Origin: Phycisphaerales bacterium | Lineage (GTDB): Bacteria; Planctomycetota; Phycisphaerae; Phycisphaerales; SM1A02 | Direction: 5' to 3' | Assembly: GCA_030748575.1 (NCBI GenBank) | Contig: JASMLR010000001.1 | Location: 197,900 to 261,899, forward strand | DNA length: 64,000 bases | Shown here: positions 45,542 through 54,819 of the stretch, one piece after another | How positions within the stretch are numbered: position 1 is the first letter of the stretch | Layout of the letters: each line of letters starts with the position of its first letter | Program-made: the position numbers and the translations under genes | Notes under the pieces: generated by a model | Told to the model about the DNA's origin: nothing | Databases searched by the model: none | Seen by the model: the letters and a program-made list of their open reading frames with translations, nothing else

Positions 45542-46744
45542 TCAGCAGGCCTTCAGGGCCGCGTCAAGGTCGTCGAGAAGATCAGACACGTCCTCAATCC
45601 CGACGGACAGCCGCACCAGTGTGTCGCTGATGCCCAGTGCGGCGCGGTGATCTGCGGGGACGGACGCGTGCGTCATGATGGCGGGATGGTTGACGAGCGA
45701 CTCCACGCCGCCGAGCGACTCGGCCAGCGTGAAGACCCGGAGGGCTTCTAGGAATCGTCGGGAGGCGGCCAGATCGCCCGCAAGTTCAATCGTGATCATG
45801 CCACCACCGGCAGGCCGCCCCTCGATCTGCATCTGGCGGCATGCCACGGCGTGCTGCGGGTGGATGGCGTGCGTTGGATAGATCACCGATTGAACGGCCG
45901 CGTGCGAGGCCAGCATGTCGGCAATGCGGGCCGCTGACTCGCAGTGTCTCCGCATTCGAAGGTCGAGCGTCTTGATGCCGCGGAGGACCAGATACGAATC
46001 GAATGGTCCCAACACGGACCCCACCGAATTCTGGTGAAACCGCAGCCGCTCCGCCATCTCGGCGTCGCCCGTGACCAGAACGCCCGCCACGACGTCGCTG
46101 TGGCCTCCGAGGTACTTGGTGGCCGAGTGCATGACGACGTCGAATCCGACTTCCAGCGGCCGCTGAAGGATGGGGGTGGCAAAGGTGTTGTCGCACGCGC
46201 ACGGAATGCCACGCTCCTTCGCCATCGCTGCGATCGCCTGAAGGTCCGCGATCTTGAGCATGGGATTCGTCGGTGTTTCGACCCAGATCAGTTTCGTGTC
46301 GTCTGTCAGCGCCGCCTCCATCGCGGCGGGGTCGGAGAGGTCGGCAAAGTCAAAGTGCAGCCCCTGCGAGCGGGTCCGAACCTGCCGGAACAGACGGTGT
46401 GTGCCGCCGTACAGGTCGTCCATAGCGAGCACCCGATCGCCGGCCGTGAGCGTGTCCAGCAGGCACGAGATGGCGGCCAGACCGCTGGAAAACGCGAAGC
46501 CCCCGAACGAGGCGTCCTGAGACTCGTCCAAGGTGGAGCCCTCAAGCCGTGCGATGGCCCGCTCCATGGCGTACCGCGTCGGGTTATGACTGCGGGTGTA
46601 CTCAAAGCCCTGATGCGTACCGGGCGACGCCTGAGCGTAGGTGGAAGCGAGGTAGACCGGCGGCATCACGGCGCCGGTGGTGGGGCATGGACATTGCCCC
46701 GCATGCACGGACATCGTGCCCAGTCCCTTGGGGGTGCTCTTCAT
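45542..46744 (-). CDS. Trans-sulfuration PLP enzyme (cystathionine gamma-lyase/gamma-synthase family)
   Basis: YTRSHNPTRYAMERAIARLEG, MHSATKYLGGHSDVVAGVL (PLP Lys), GGMITIELAGD, VESLVNHPAIMTHASV. Confidence 0.9.
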   Translation of the reverse strand: MKSTPKGLGTMSVHAGQCPCPTTGAVMPPVYLASTYAQASPGTHQGFEYTRSHNPTRYAMERAIARLEGSTLDESQDASFGGFAFSSGLAAISCLLDTLTAGDRVLAMDDLYGGTHRLFRQVRTRSQGLHFDFADLSDPAAMEAALTDDTKLIWVETPTNPMLKIADLQAIAAMAKERGIPCACDNTFATPILQRPLEVGFDVVMHSATKYLGGHSDVVAGVLVTGDAEMAERLRFHQNSVGSVLGPFDSYLVLRGIKTLDLRMRRHCESAARIADMLASHAAVQSVIYPTHAIHPQHAVACRQMQIEGRPAGGGMITIELAGDLAASRRFLEALRVFTLAESLGGVESLVNHPAIMTHASVPADHRAALGISDTLVRLSVGIEDVSDLLDDLDAALKAC

Positions 46745-46745
46745 G

Positions 46746-48137
46746 TCAGGTGGCCATCCGCTTTCGGAGGTAGGAGATGAGGTCGATTCGTGTAATCAGA
46801 CCGAGGTATCGCTCGCCGTCCATGACGATGGCGATGCGATCAGCCCGGAAAATGGAGGTGAGCGCTTCGACCCCGTCGCTGGCGTTCACGGTCTCAAGCC
46901 GTCGCGTCATAAAGTCCGAGACTGGGCGATCGAACCCGGGGTTCTCTCTCGTCACCGCCATGAGCACATCGGACTCGTCGAGGATGCCTACGAGCGCCTC
47001 GCCGTCCAGTACCGCCATCTGGCTGACGTCGTAGAGCCGCATCATTTTGATCGCCTGCATGACGGGCGTGTCCGGCGTCAGCGTGTAGTCCTCATGCTCC
47101 GTGTGCCGACGGGCGACCAGATCTCGAAGGTCGCCCGCTGGCTTCTGCTCGAGAAAGCCCTGATCACGCATCCAATAGTCGTTGAACATGCGGCCGAGGT
47201 ACTTGGAGCCGTGGTCGCACACAAATGAGACCACCGTGTGTGGCTCGGACTGTTGGCGGCACCACGTCAGGGCAGCAGCCAGGAGCGTGCCGGTCGAAGA
47301 CCCCGCCAGCACACCCTCCCGCTTGAGCAGTTCGCGAGCCGCCTCGAATGCTTCGCCATCCGTGACGGCGATGGCTTCGGAAATGAGTTCCAGGTCAGCG
47401 ACGTCCGGAACGAAATCCTCGCCAATACCTTCCACAAGCCACGTGCCCGCCTCCACCGTGCGACCTTCGTTGACCAGCGGCGTCAGCATGGACCCGGCCG
47501 GGTCGGCGAGCACGATCCGTACGTCGGGATTCTGTTCCTTCAAGTAGCGGCCGGCGCCGGCGAGCGTGCCGCCCGAGCCGATGCCACCGATCAGGACATC
47601 AATATCGCCCCCGGTCTGCTGCCAGATCTCCGGGCCGGTGCCGCTGTAGTGCGCCGCGGCGTTGGCGTCGTTGGTGAACTGGTTGACGTAGAAGCCGCCG
47701 GTTTCACTGGCAATTCGGGCCGCGACCTCCTGGTAGTAGTCAGGGTGCCCCTTCTGAACATCCGACCGCGTGATTTGGACGGTGGCCCCGAGTGCTCGAA
47801 GATGCGCGATCTTGGCCTCGCTCATCTTGTCAGGGACGACCACGGTGACGCGGTACCCCTTCAGTCCGCCGACCAGGGCGAGCGCGATGCCGGTGTTCCC
47901 GGCGGTCGCTTCGATGATGTGGCCGCCCGGTTTCAGGTCGCCGCGTGCCTCGGCCGACTCGATCATGGAGATCGCAATGCGATCCTTGATGGAGTTGCCC
48001 GGGTTGCAGGACTCCATCTTGAGGAGGAGCCGGCAGGGCCCCGTGTCGAAGCGAGTGACTTCGAGCATCGGTGTGTCGCCGATCATCGACTCGAGCCCGG
48101 TGTGAATTGGTGCGGTGGCTTGCTTGGTGGTTCCCAT
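46746..48137 (-). CDS. Cystathionine beta-synthase with C-terminal CBS domain pair
   Basis: ESCNPGNSIKDRIAISMIE (PLP Lys), EATAGNTGIALALVG, GGIGSGGTLAGAGRYLKEQ; C-terminal CBS-pair sequence. Confidence 0.9.
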   Translation of the reverse strand: MGTTKQATAPIHTGLESMIGDTPMLEVTRFDTGPCRLLLKMESCNPGNSIKDRIAISMIESAEARGDLKPGGHIIEATAGNTGIALALVGGLKGYRVTVVVPDKMSEAKIAHLRALGATVQITRSDVQKGHPDYYQEVAARIASETGGFYVNQFTNDANAAAHYSGTGPEIWQQTGGDIDVLIGGIGSGGTLAGAGRYLKEQNPDVRIVLADPAGSMLTPLVNEGRTVEAGTWLVEGIGEDFVPDVADLELISEAIAVTDGEAFEAARELLKREGVLAGSSTGTLLAAALTWCRQQSEPHTVVSFVCDHGSKYLGRMFNDYWMRDQGFLEQKPAGDLRDLVARRHTEHEDYTLTPDTPVMQAIKMMRLYDVSQMAVLDGEALVGILDESDVLMAVTRENPGFDRPVSDFMTRRLETVNASDGVEALTSIFRADRIAIVMDGERYLGLITRIDLISYLRKRMAT

Positions 48138-48231
48138 GAGCCACACAGTCTACCGGTCGTCTTCGTCGCGGGCAGTCCCGTCCCGGGCAGGGAGCGGCAG
48201 TCTGGACAGAGACGCGGCTGGGAAAGAGAAA

Positions 48232-48261
48232 GGGCCGGGACGAGCGAACTCGTCCCGGCCC
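48232..48261 (-). terminator. Rho-independent-type terminator for the 48290-49594 gene
   Basis: Perfect 13-bp stem GGGCCGGGACGAG-CGAA-CTCGTCCCGGCCC; minus-strand 3' side is T-rich (TTTCTCTTTCCC). Confidence 0.8.
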
Positions 48262-48289
48262 TCGGGAAGTCACCGGATCACGATCAGGA

Positions 48290-49594
48290 TCAGTCGGCGG
48301 ACAGGACGTCGCGTCCCTTGACACCGTCAATCGTCGTGAAGTGGAACCCGCAGGAGTTGGCGCCACCGCTGTCGTTGCCGTCGCCACTCTTCCAGCGTCC
48401 TTCGTTCAGAAGGTAGCCGTGGGTGCCGGACGGGGAGGAGCGGTGCCAGAGGCCGTCGGGCATGCCGGACTGACCGCCGCCCGCGAGGTTGTCATCCTGC
48501 TTGGCCTGGTGCACGGAGACGGTACGGGTCGACCCGTCCATCATGGCCATGACCGGGGCCGAGTCGTAGTGCGCGTTCATGATGAACGGAGCACAACCGT
48601 TGAAGTGGAAGCCCTCTCGATCATGCGGGTCCATATAGGTGCCCTCGAAGTGCGGGGCAGGAGCGCAGTGGAACGAGTTGTTCTGGAGCATGTTGTGCTC
48701 CGAGAGGAAGGACTTGAGGTTGGAGTACTTCGCCATGTCCATTCGCTGGCCGCGGAAGCCGCCGGCAAAGGACATGGGATCTCGCCATGCCTGGCGGGCA
48801 TAGACCTTGCTGGACATCATGGCGGGCGGCGAGAAGCAGTACGAGGACGGAAGGCCGCTGAGACGGCCGTCGCCACCGACGTTCAGAGCGCCGTTATTGC
48901 CCGACCAGAGGAAGTCCTCGGCGATGTCACAGGCGTCGCCTGTGTTGTCGAGGCAGTTGTTCTTCCGCAGGATCTCCAGCATCGAGGTGTCCTTCGGGGC
49001 GAAGAACAGGGGCGCGCTGGGGCCGCCGACCGCCTTCGAGAGCTGGAAGGTGTTGGGGAACCGATGGCTTCCCAGCGACTGGTCCTTGAGCTGCGAGCCC
49101 GAGCCAGGCGTCTTGACGTCGTGGCCGGGGTTCATCGGGTGCGAGCCATGCCAGGACATGGGAAGGATCAATTCGGGCACGCCCGATCCGCCCCAGGAGA
49201 ATGACCAGCCATCGCCGCCCTCGCCCCACGACACGCCCATGCTCTGATCGACGTAGTTGGTGTTCGAGGCCATGACCTCGATCCACTTCTGAAGAGTCTG
49301 GATGGCCGTACGGCCATTGGCGTATGCGGGATAGGGCGCACCACCGTTTGCCAGAATGTTGAAGTCAAACTCGGACAGGTTGTCCGGAACGCCAGACCAC
49401 AGCATTCGGTAGTCGTTCTCGTAGGCCTTGTTGGTCCGGTGAATCTCGCGGGCATTGACCTTGGACTCATTCACCATCGCCGAGTTACGGGCCGATTGAA
49501 CGGCCGGCAGAATTGTCGTGACGAGGATGCCGATGATCGCCACGACCACCATCAGCTCAATCAAGGTGAAGCCGGTTCGCTTCGTTGTTTTCAT
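48290..49594 (-). CDS. Type II secretion/GspG-like prepilin protein, large
   Basis: MKTTKRTGFTLIELMVVVAIIGILVTTILPAVQSARNSAMVNESKVNAREIHRTNKAYEND; good SD upstream (GGAAGG). Confidence 0.8.
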   Translation of the reverse strand: MKTTKRTGFTLIELMVVVAIIGILVTTILPAVQSARNSAMVNESKVNAREIHRTNKAYENDYRMLWSGVPDNLSEFDFNILANGGAPYPAYANGRTAIQTLQKWIEVMASNTNYVDQSMGVSWGEGGDGWSFSWGGSGVPELILPMSWHGSHPMNPGHDVKTPGSGSQLKDQSLGSHRFPNTFQLSKAVGGPSAPLFFAPKDTSMLEILRKNNCLDNTGDACDIAEDFLWSGNNGALNVGGDGRLSGLPSSYCFSPPAMMSSKVYARQAWRDPMSFAGGFRGQRMDMAKYSNLKSFLSEHNMLQNNSFHCAPAPHFEGTYMDPHDREGFHFNGCAPFIMNAHYDSAPVMAMMDGSTRTVSVHQAKQDDNLAGGGQSGMPDGLWHRSSPSGTHGYLLNEGRWKSGDGNDSGGANSCGFHFTTIDGVKGRDVLSAD

Positions 49595-49685
49595 GATGCG
49601 CAACCTTCCAAACAGATGCAGCCGATCGACCATCGGTCGGCTTGTGGCCCGCGGTGCGGTGCCTTCTCGAACCCGTCTACGATAC

Positions 49686-49706
49686 CGACACTTCATCGAA
49701 GTGTCG
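49686..49706. promoter_or_regulatory. Perfect 9-bp dyad upstream of the GspG-like gene (candidate operator)
   Basis: CGACACTTC-ATC-GAAGTGTCG; 92 bp upstream of the start codon on the minus strand; followed by TATCGT. Confidence 0.45.
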
Positions 49707-49951
49707 CCTCCACAGCCTCCGAAAGCGGTAAATCCGCACTCCCGACGCAGCAGACCCACTCCCCACGAGCGGTTCGATCAGGCCCGAGTCGGGCCGTATT
49801 GGTGAGCGATGAGACGTGCGACCAGTGCTCACCAGATTGGTATCTCCGCCCACGGGGCGGAACCGGTCACTCACAGCATGCCGGGAATGGTGCCCGATGT
49901 CAACTTTTTGTGCCGCGGTTTGTCGCCCTGAGACGCCGTGGAGAGGGTGTT

Positions 49952-50977
49952 CTAGGGCTCAAACAGGGGGCTGTCCTGCCCCGGGCAGCCCGCCCGCTCC
50001 CGGCCTGCGGCCGTCAACTGCCTTCCTTGCCGGGTTCTGGCCAGCAGGCCTGCCTGCAGCAGAAACGGCTCCACGAGGTCTTCAAGCGTGCCGGAGTCCT
50101 CTCCGAGGGTGGCTGCAATGGCCTCAAGGCCCGCGGGTCCGCCCTCATAGGTCTCGGCGAGCACCTTGAGGTACGCCCGGTCCAGCGGGTCGAGCCCGAG
50201 ATCGTCGACCCCCTCCAGGCGGAGGGCCTCCGACGCCATCTCGGCGGTGATGATGCCCTCTCCGCGGACCACGGCGTAGTCCCTGACCCGTCGGAGCAGC
50301 CGCAGGCAGATGCGGGGGGTCCCCCGAGATCGCGCTGCCAGCAGGGCTCGGGCTTCGCCTGAGTCCAGCGAGATCCCCATCCGCGCGGCGGCTCGGTCGA
50401 GGATCTCGTCCAGGTCACCGTGCTGGTAAAAGTCCAGCCGATGGGCAATGCCGAATCGGCTGCGGAGCGCGCCGGTGAGCAGCCCCGCGCGTGTTGTCGC
50501 CCCGATCAGGGTGAAGGGCTTGAGGTTGTACGTCACGACCCGCGCGTGCATGCCCCCATCCAGCGTGAAGTCGATCTTGAAGTCTTCCATCGCCGGGTAG
50601 ATGTACTCCTCAACCGCGGCGGGGAGCCTGTGGATCTCGTCAATGAACAGGACGTCACCGGGTTGCATGCGGGTCAGTGTGCCGACCAGATCGGCGCCCT
50701 TGGTGAGTGCCGGGCCCGATGTGACGTAGGCGTGGGCGCCCATCTCCTCGGCGACGATGTGCGCGATCGTCGTCTTGCCGAGCCCGGGCGGGCCGTGCAG
50801 CAGCAGGTGCTCCATGGGGTCGCCACGCGAGCCGGCCGCCTCCAGTGCAATGCCGAGACGATCCTTGAGTTGGGGCTGCCCCACGAACTCCTCGAGCTTG
50901 CGCGGCCTGGGAGCGCCAACCCGCTCGGGCGGGTCGGTGGCGTGCGAGTCGGGGGTGACGATGCGGTCCCGGGCCAT
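49952..50977 (-). CDS. ruvB: Holliday junction branch migration helicase RuvB
   Basis: RPRKLEEFVGQPQLKDRLGIALEAA, LLHGPPGLGKTTIAHIVAEEMG, LFIDEIHRLPAAVEEYIYPAMEDF, LIGATTRAGLLTGALRSRFG. Confidence 0.95.
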   Translation of the reverse strand: MARDRIVTPDSHATDPPERVGAPRPRKLEEFVGQPQLKDRLGIALEAAGSRGDPMEHLLLHGPPGLGKTTIAHIVAEEMGAHAYVTSGPALTKGADLVGTLTRMQPGDVLFIDEIHRLPAAVEEYIYPAMEDFKIDFTLDGGMHARVVTYNLKPFTLIGATTRAGLLTGALRSRFGIAHRLDFYQHGDLDEILDRAAARMGISLDSGEARALLAARSRGTPRICLRLLRRVRDYAVVRGEGIITAEMASEALRLEGVDDLGLDPLDRAYLKVLAETYEGGPAGLEAIAATLGEDSGTLEDLVEPFLLQAGLLARTRQGRQLTAAGRERAGCPGQDSPLFEP

Positions 50978-50979
50978 AG

Positions 50980-52263
50980 CTACTCCTCGTCTGGTGGCTG
51001 GAGCGTTCCTTCCCGCCAGACGACTTGCAGTGTACGTCCCTCCTCCAGAAGGGGATTCAGCAGCGATCGAATGATCTCCCGCTGCCATGGCGCGCGGCCG
51101 GGAACGTCCTCGGCCCCGGTCAGATACCAGTTGGCAAGTTCGGCGCGGGAGAGAACCAGCCCCGGGGAGATCCCGGCGGAGATGGCCGAGGCGCAGAAGC
51201 CGTGCCAGAGGCCGTCGATGGCGACGCGGTCAGCGGGGCGTTCCTCTCGCGGCTGAGCGGGCACAGGTTGGTCTGTCGCTTCCCTCGCGGCAGTAATGGC
51301 ATCAAGAATGGCCTCGCCCCGTCTGGCCACGAGGGGCCGAGGTATGCCTTTGACGCGAGACAGGGCTTCGATGGACTCGGGCCGGCCTCGCGTCACGCCC
51401 AGGAGGACGTTGTCGGGCAGCACGCCGCGAGGTGGCCTGTCGGTGTCTCTGGCGACCGCGTCCCGAAGCGTGACAAGCGAGGCGAGGATGCGGCGTTCCA
51501 CGGGGCGGAACCGTCGCGAGCCGGCGATCTTCCGTGCCTGGCTTTCGAGGTCATTGACATGCCACGCCGCCTCTTCGAAGCAGGCAAAGGAGGCTGCCGC
51601 CCTCGCCGTATGGCCGAGTGACTCGACGCGATCGGCCAGGAACGCGTGCAGCAAGGGCAGGTAGCGGACGTCGTCGGCGGCGTAGCGGCATTGGCGGCGT
51701 GAAAGCGGCCGCGCGTCCCATGCCGTGAAGGTCATGCCCGGTGGCAAGGGGGCATCGATGGCGCACTGCACCGACTTGGTCAGCGAGCACGGCCACGGCA
51801 GGTTGGCCATGCCCGCAAGAATCTGCGTATCCACGACGCATCGCGGGGGCTGGCCGAGCAGGCGTGTCATGATCTGCAGGTCCTGCCGGCCCGCATGCAC
51901 CAGAGTCGTGCGGTCGGGTGAGGCGAGCAGGCTCAACAGCGGCGTGAGGTCCTCGAATTCGAAGGGGTCGACCAGGAACACGCGGTCGCGGGTGCCGACC
52001 TGAATCAGGCACAGACGCGGGTAGTAGGTCTCTTCGCCAATGAACTCGGTGTCGAAGGCGACTTCGGTGTGCCCGGAGACGTGCTCAAGCACCTCCTGCA
52101 TTCCGGCGGGGTCGGAGACAAGCGTCGCCGGATCTCCGGGCACGAGATCGTGCTGTGGAATGTCGGCCAGGGCGGACTCGGCTGCGTGTGAGGCTTGATG
52201 CTGACGATCCCTTCGGCTGCGGCGAGATCGTCTGCGACCGGACTTGGCGGGACCTGTACTCAT
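50980..52263 (-). CDS. rnd: Ribonuclease D
   Basis: VAFDTEFIGEETYYPRLCLIQVGT, TTLVHAGRQDLQIMTRLL, ARPLSRRQCRYAADDVRYLPLLHAFL; HRDC-like C-term. Start trimmed to MSTGPAKSG. Confidence 0.9.
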   Translation of the reverse strand: MSTGPAKSGRRRSRRSRRDRQHQASHAAESALADIPQHDLVPGDPATLVSDPAGMQEVLEHVSGHTEVAFDTEFIGEETYYPRLCLIQVGTRDRVFLVDPFEFEDLTPLLSLLASPDRTTLVHAGRQDLQIMTRLLGQPPRCVVDTQILAGMANLPWPCSLTKSVQCAIDAPLPPGMTFTAWDARPLSRRQCRYAADDVRYLPLLHAFLADRVESLGHTARAAASFACFEEAAWHVNDLESQARKIAGSRRFRPVERRILASLVTLRDAVARDTDRPPRGVLPDNVLLGVTRGRPESIEALSRVKGIPRPLVARRGEAILDAITAAREATDQPVPAQPREERPADRVAIDGLWHGFCASAISAGISPGLVLSRAELANWYLTGAEDVPGRAPWQREIIRSLLNPLLEEGRTLQVVWREGTLQPPDEE

Positions 52264-52332
52264 GGGCCGGCAGGGTACTGCACCGCCCTCGCTGACGCCG
52301 GCGTCAGTTGGCGGACGAGCCCTCGAAAACGA

Positions 52333-52365
52333 CAGGCCGGACGCCGCGGGGGCGTCCGGCCTGTG
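52333..52365 (-). terminator. Rho-independent-type terminator downstream of groEL
   Basis: Perfect 14-bp stem ACAGGCCGGACGCC-GCGGG-GGCGTCCGGCCTGT; minus strand continues CGTTTTCG. Confidence 0.8.
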
Positions 52366-52394
52366 AGGTCCGATGGATCTTTGGCGGAGTGAAC

Positions 52395-54020
52395 TCAATA
52401 GTCCATGTCGCCGCCGGCAGGCGCCTTCTCGGCGTCCTTCTTGATCTCCGTGATGGCGCAGTCGGTCGTCAGGAGCAGGCCCGAGATCGACGCCGCGTTC
52501 TCGAGCGCGACGCGTTCGACCTTCGTCGGCACGATGACGCCCGCCTCGACGAGGTCCCCGTACTCGCGGGTGAGGGCGTTGAAGCCCCACGTGTCGCTGT
52601 CCTCGTCCATGATCCTCTGGGCGACAATGGCGCCTTCCATACCGCAGTTCTCAGCGATCTGGCGGATGGGCGCGGTGACGGCACGGCTGACGATGTCGAT
52701 GCCGAGCTTCTCATCGCCTCGGGCCTTCTTGCGAGTGCCTTCAAGGATGCCGCGGGCCCGCATCACGGCGGTGCCTCCGCCGGGAAGGACGCCTTCCTCG
52801 ACCGCTGCGCGGCATGCGTGCAACGCATCTTCGACGCGTGCCTTCTTCTCCTGCATTTCAACTTCGGTCGCCGCGCCCACGTTGATCTGGGCCACGCCGC
52901 CGGCGAGCTTGGCCAGGCGTTCCTGGAGTTTCTCGCGGTCGTAATCCGAGGAGGAGTTGTCAATCTGAGCTCGAATCTGATCGATGCGGCCCTTGATCTC
53001 ACTGGACTTGCCAGCGCCCTCGATGATGGTGGAGTTGTCCTTGTCAATCGTGACCTTCTTGGCGCGGCCGAGATCCTTGATGCCGAGCCCTTCGAGATCG
53101 ATGCCGAGCTCCTCCATGACGGCGGTGCCGTTGGTGAGGGTGGCGATGTCCTGAAGCATGGCCTTGCGGCGGTCGCCGAAGCCCGGTGCCTTGACAGCGC
53201 AGACCTTGAGGATGCCGCGGAGACGGTTGACCACCAGCGTGGCAAGCGCCTCGCCCTCGATGTCTTCAGCGATGATCAGCAGGCTCTTGCCCGACTCAGC
53301 GACCTTGCCGAGAATCGGAAGCAGGTCCTTTGCCGCGGACAGCTTCTTCTCGTGAATGAGGATGTAGCAGTCTTCCAGGACGGCTTCCATGCTCGTCGTG
53401 TCGGTGACGAAGTGGGGGCTGAGCCATCCCTTGTCGAACTGCATGCCTTCAACGAGTTCCACGGTCGTGTCGAGGCTCGATCCCTCTTCCACGGTGATCA
53501 CGCCGTCCTTGCCGACCTTGTCCATCGCCTCGGCGATGATGCGGCCGATGGTCTCGTCCTGGTTGGCTGCGCAGGTGCCGACCTGAGCGATCTCGGTGGA
53601 TCGCTTGACGGGCTTGGACATGGAGGCGAGTTCGTCGCACAGGGCGGCGACGCCGAGATCGATGCCCCGCTTGACCTGCGTGGCGTTGGCGCCCGCGGTG
53701 ATGTTCTTCAGACCTTCGGTGAAGATGGCTTCGGCGTAGACGGTTGCCGTGGTCGTTCCGTCACCTGCGTCCTTGGACGACTTGGAGGCGACCTCTTTGA
53801 CCATCTGGGCGCCCATGTTCTCATAGGCGTCCTCAAGTTCGATTTCCTTGGCGACGGTGACGCCGTCCTTGGTGACGGTCGGTGCGCCGAAGGACTTCTC
53901 AAGCACGACGACGCGGCCTGAGGGGCCGAGGGTCGTCTTGACGGCCTTGGCCAGTTTTTGAATGCCCCGGAGCATTCGCTCGCGGGCTTCAATGTCGTAT
54001 GCGATCTGTTTGGCGGTCAT
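52395..54020 (-). CDS. groEL: Chaperonin GroEL
   Basis: [94 protein letters not shown]...; C-term DMDY, no GGM tail. Confidence 0.97.
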   Translation of the reverse strand: MTAKQIAYDIEARERMLRGIQKLAKAVKTTLGPSGRVVVLEKSFGAPTVTKDGVTVAKEIELEDAYENMGAQMVKEVASKSSKDAGDGTTTATVYAEAIFTEGLKNITAGANATQVKRGIDLGVAALCDELASMSKPVKRSTEIAQVGTCAANQDETIGRIIAEAMDKVGKDGVITVEEGSSLDTTVELVEGMQFDKGWLSPHFVTDTTSMEAVLEDCYILIHEKKLSAAKDLLPILGKVAESGKSLLIIAEDIEGEALATLVVNRLRGILKVCAVKAPGFGDRRKAMLQDIATLTNGTAVMEELGIDLEGLGIKDLGRAKKVTIDKDNSTIIEGAGKSSEIKGRIDQIRAQIDNSSSDYDREKLQERLAKLAGGVAQINVGAATEVEMQEKKARVEDALHACRAAVEEGVLPGGGTAVMRARGILEGTRKKARGDEKLGIDIVSRAVTAPIRQIAENCGMEGAIVAQRIMDEDSDTWGFNALTREYGDLVEAGVIVPTKVERVALENAASISGLLLTTDCAITEIKKDAEKAPAGGDMDY

Positions 54021-54063
54021 GGTCCTGTGTTCCTTCCTGTCCACGCTGCTGCGTGGAGGTCTG

Positions 54064-54291
54064 TCATCTGGTGGTCGTCGGAGGTCCGATCTCAATCCAC
54101 ACGATTCGATCGGCGTCGACGACGTACTCGGTCGCCCCGTCCGTCAGTTTGATCAGCCCGTCATCCTCGACGGGCACAAGCAGGGCGCTTCTGACCAGGC
54201 AGTCTCCGGGCGATCCGAAACGAATCCGCACGTCGCGAAGTCCGTTGAGTTCGGCAAGGGCCGTTCTGACCTGATCGTGCTGCATGCCCAT
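54064..54291 (-). CDS. Small 75-aa protein of unknown function between groES and groEL (orfB)
   Basis: [75 protein letters not shown]; start 1 bp after upstream ORF end; GGAG SD embedded in the upstream ORF's ATG GAG TGA end. Confidence 0.75.
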   Translation of the reverse strand: MGMQHDQVRTALAELNGLRDVRIRFGSPGDCLVRSALLVPVEDDGLIKLTDGATEYVVDADRIVWIEIGPPTTTR

Positions 54292-54292
54292 G

Positions 54293-54520
54293 TCACTCCA
54301 TGTCTACTCGGGCTTGCCACATGGCCGACACGTGGCTCGCGTCGACCCAGATGGTGTTGGCCTTGGTCTTGATGCGGATGCCGTGGGAACTGTGCAGCGC
54401 CTCCACGTCGGTGACGTTGCGCAGTTCGATCGGCTCGTGGTCACCGTTGAGGACCAGGTCCAATTCGGCCGACGTCCCGATCATCTCGGTGAGCACGCTC
54501 AGAATGGGTCCGCGTTCCAT
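54293..54520 (-). CDS. Small 75-aa protein of unknown function between groES and groEL (orfA)
   Basis: MERGPILSVLTEMIGTSAELDLVLNGDHEPIELRNVTDVEALHSSHGIRIKTKANTIWVDASHVSAMWQARVDME; starts 8 bp after groES stop. Confidence 0.75.
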   Translation of the reverse strand: MERGPILSVLTEMIGTSAELDLVLNGDHEPIELRNVTDVEALHSSHGIRIKTKANTIWVDASHVSAMWQARVDME

Positions 54521-54528
54521 AGGTGTTC

Positions 54529-54819
54529 TCAGTCGATGATGCCGAGGATGTCGTCCTCGGTCATGATCAGGTACTCGGTGCCTTCAATCTTGACTTCGGT
54601 GCCGGCGTACGACGAGAACAGCACGTGGTCACCCTTCTTGACGCTGAACGGCATGTACTCGCCGGTGTCCTTGTTCAGGAGTCCGGCGCCCGTGGCCATG
54701 ATCTTGCCTTCCTTGGGCTTGTCCTTCGCGGACTCGGGCAGGTAAATGCCAGAGTCGGTCCGGTCCGCGGCCTCGGCTCGCTTGACGAGCAGCTTGTCTC
54801 CGAGAGGTTTCACCTTCAT
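54529..54819 (-). CDS. groES: Co-chaperonin GroES
   Basis: MKVKPLGDKLLVKRAEAADRTDSGIYLPESAKDKPKEGKIMATGAGLL...EGTEYLIMTEDDILGIID; GGAAGGAG SD. Confidence 0.96.
   Translation of the reverse strand: MKVKPLGDKLLVKRAEAADRTDSGIYLPESAKDKPKEGKIMATGAGLLNKDTGEYMPFSVKKGDHVLFSSYAGTEVKIEGTEYLIMTEDDILGIID

Noticed and set aside
52308-53921. 537-aa ORF antisense to groEL
   Set aside because: High-GC antisense shadow ORF; the groEL reading frame on the opposite strand is unambiguous.
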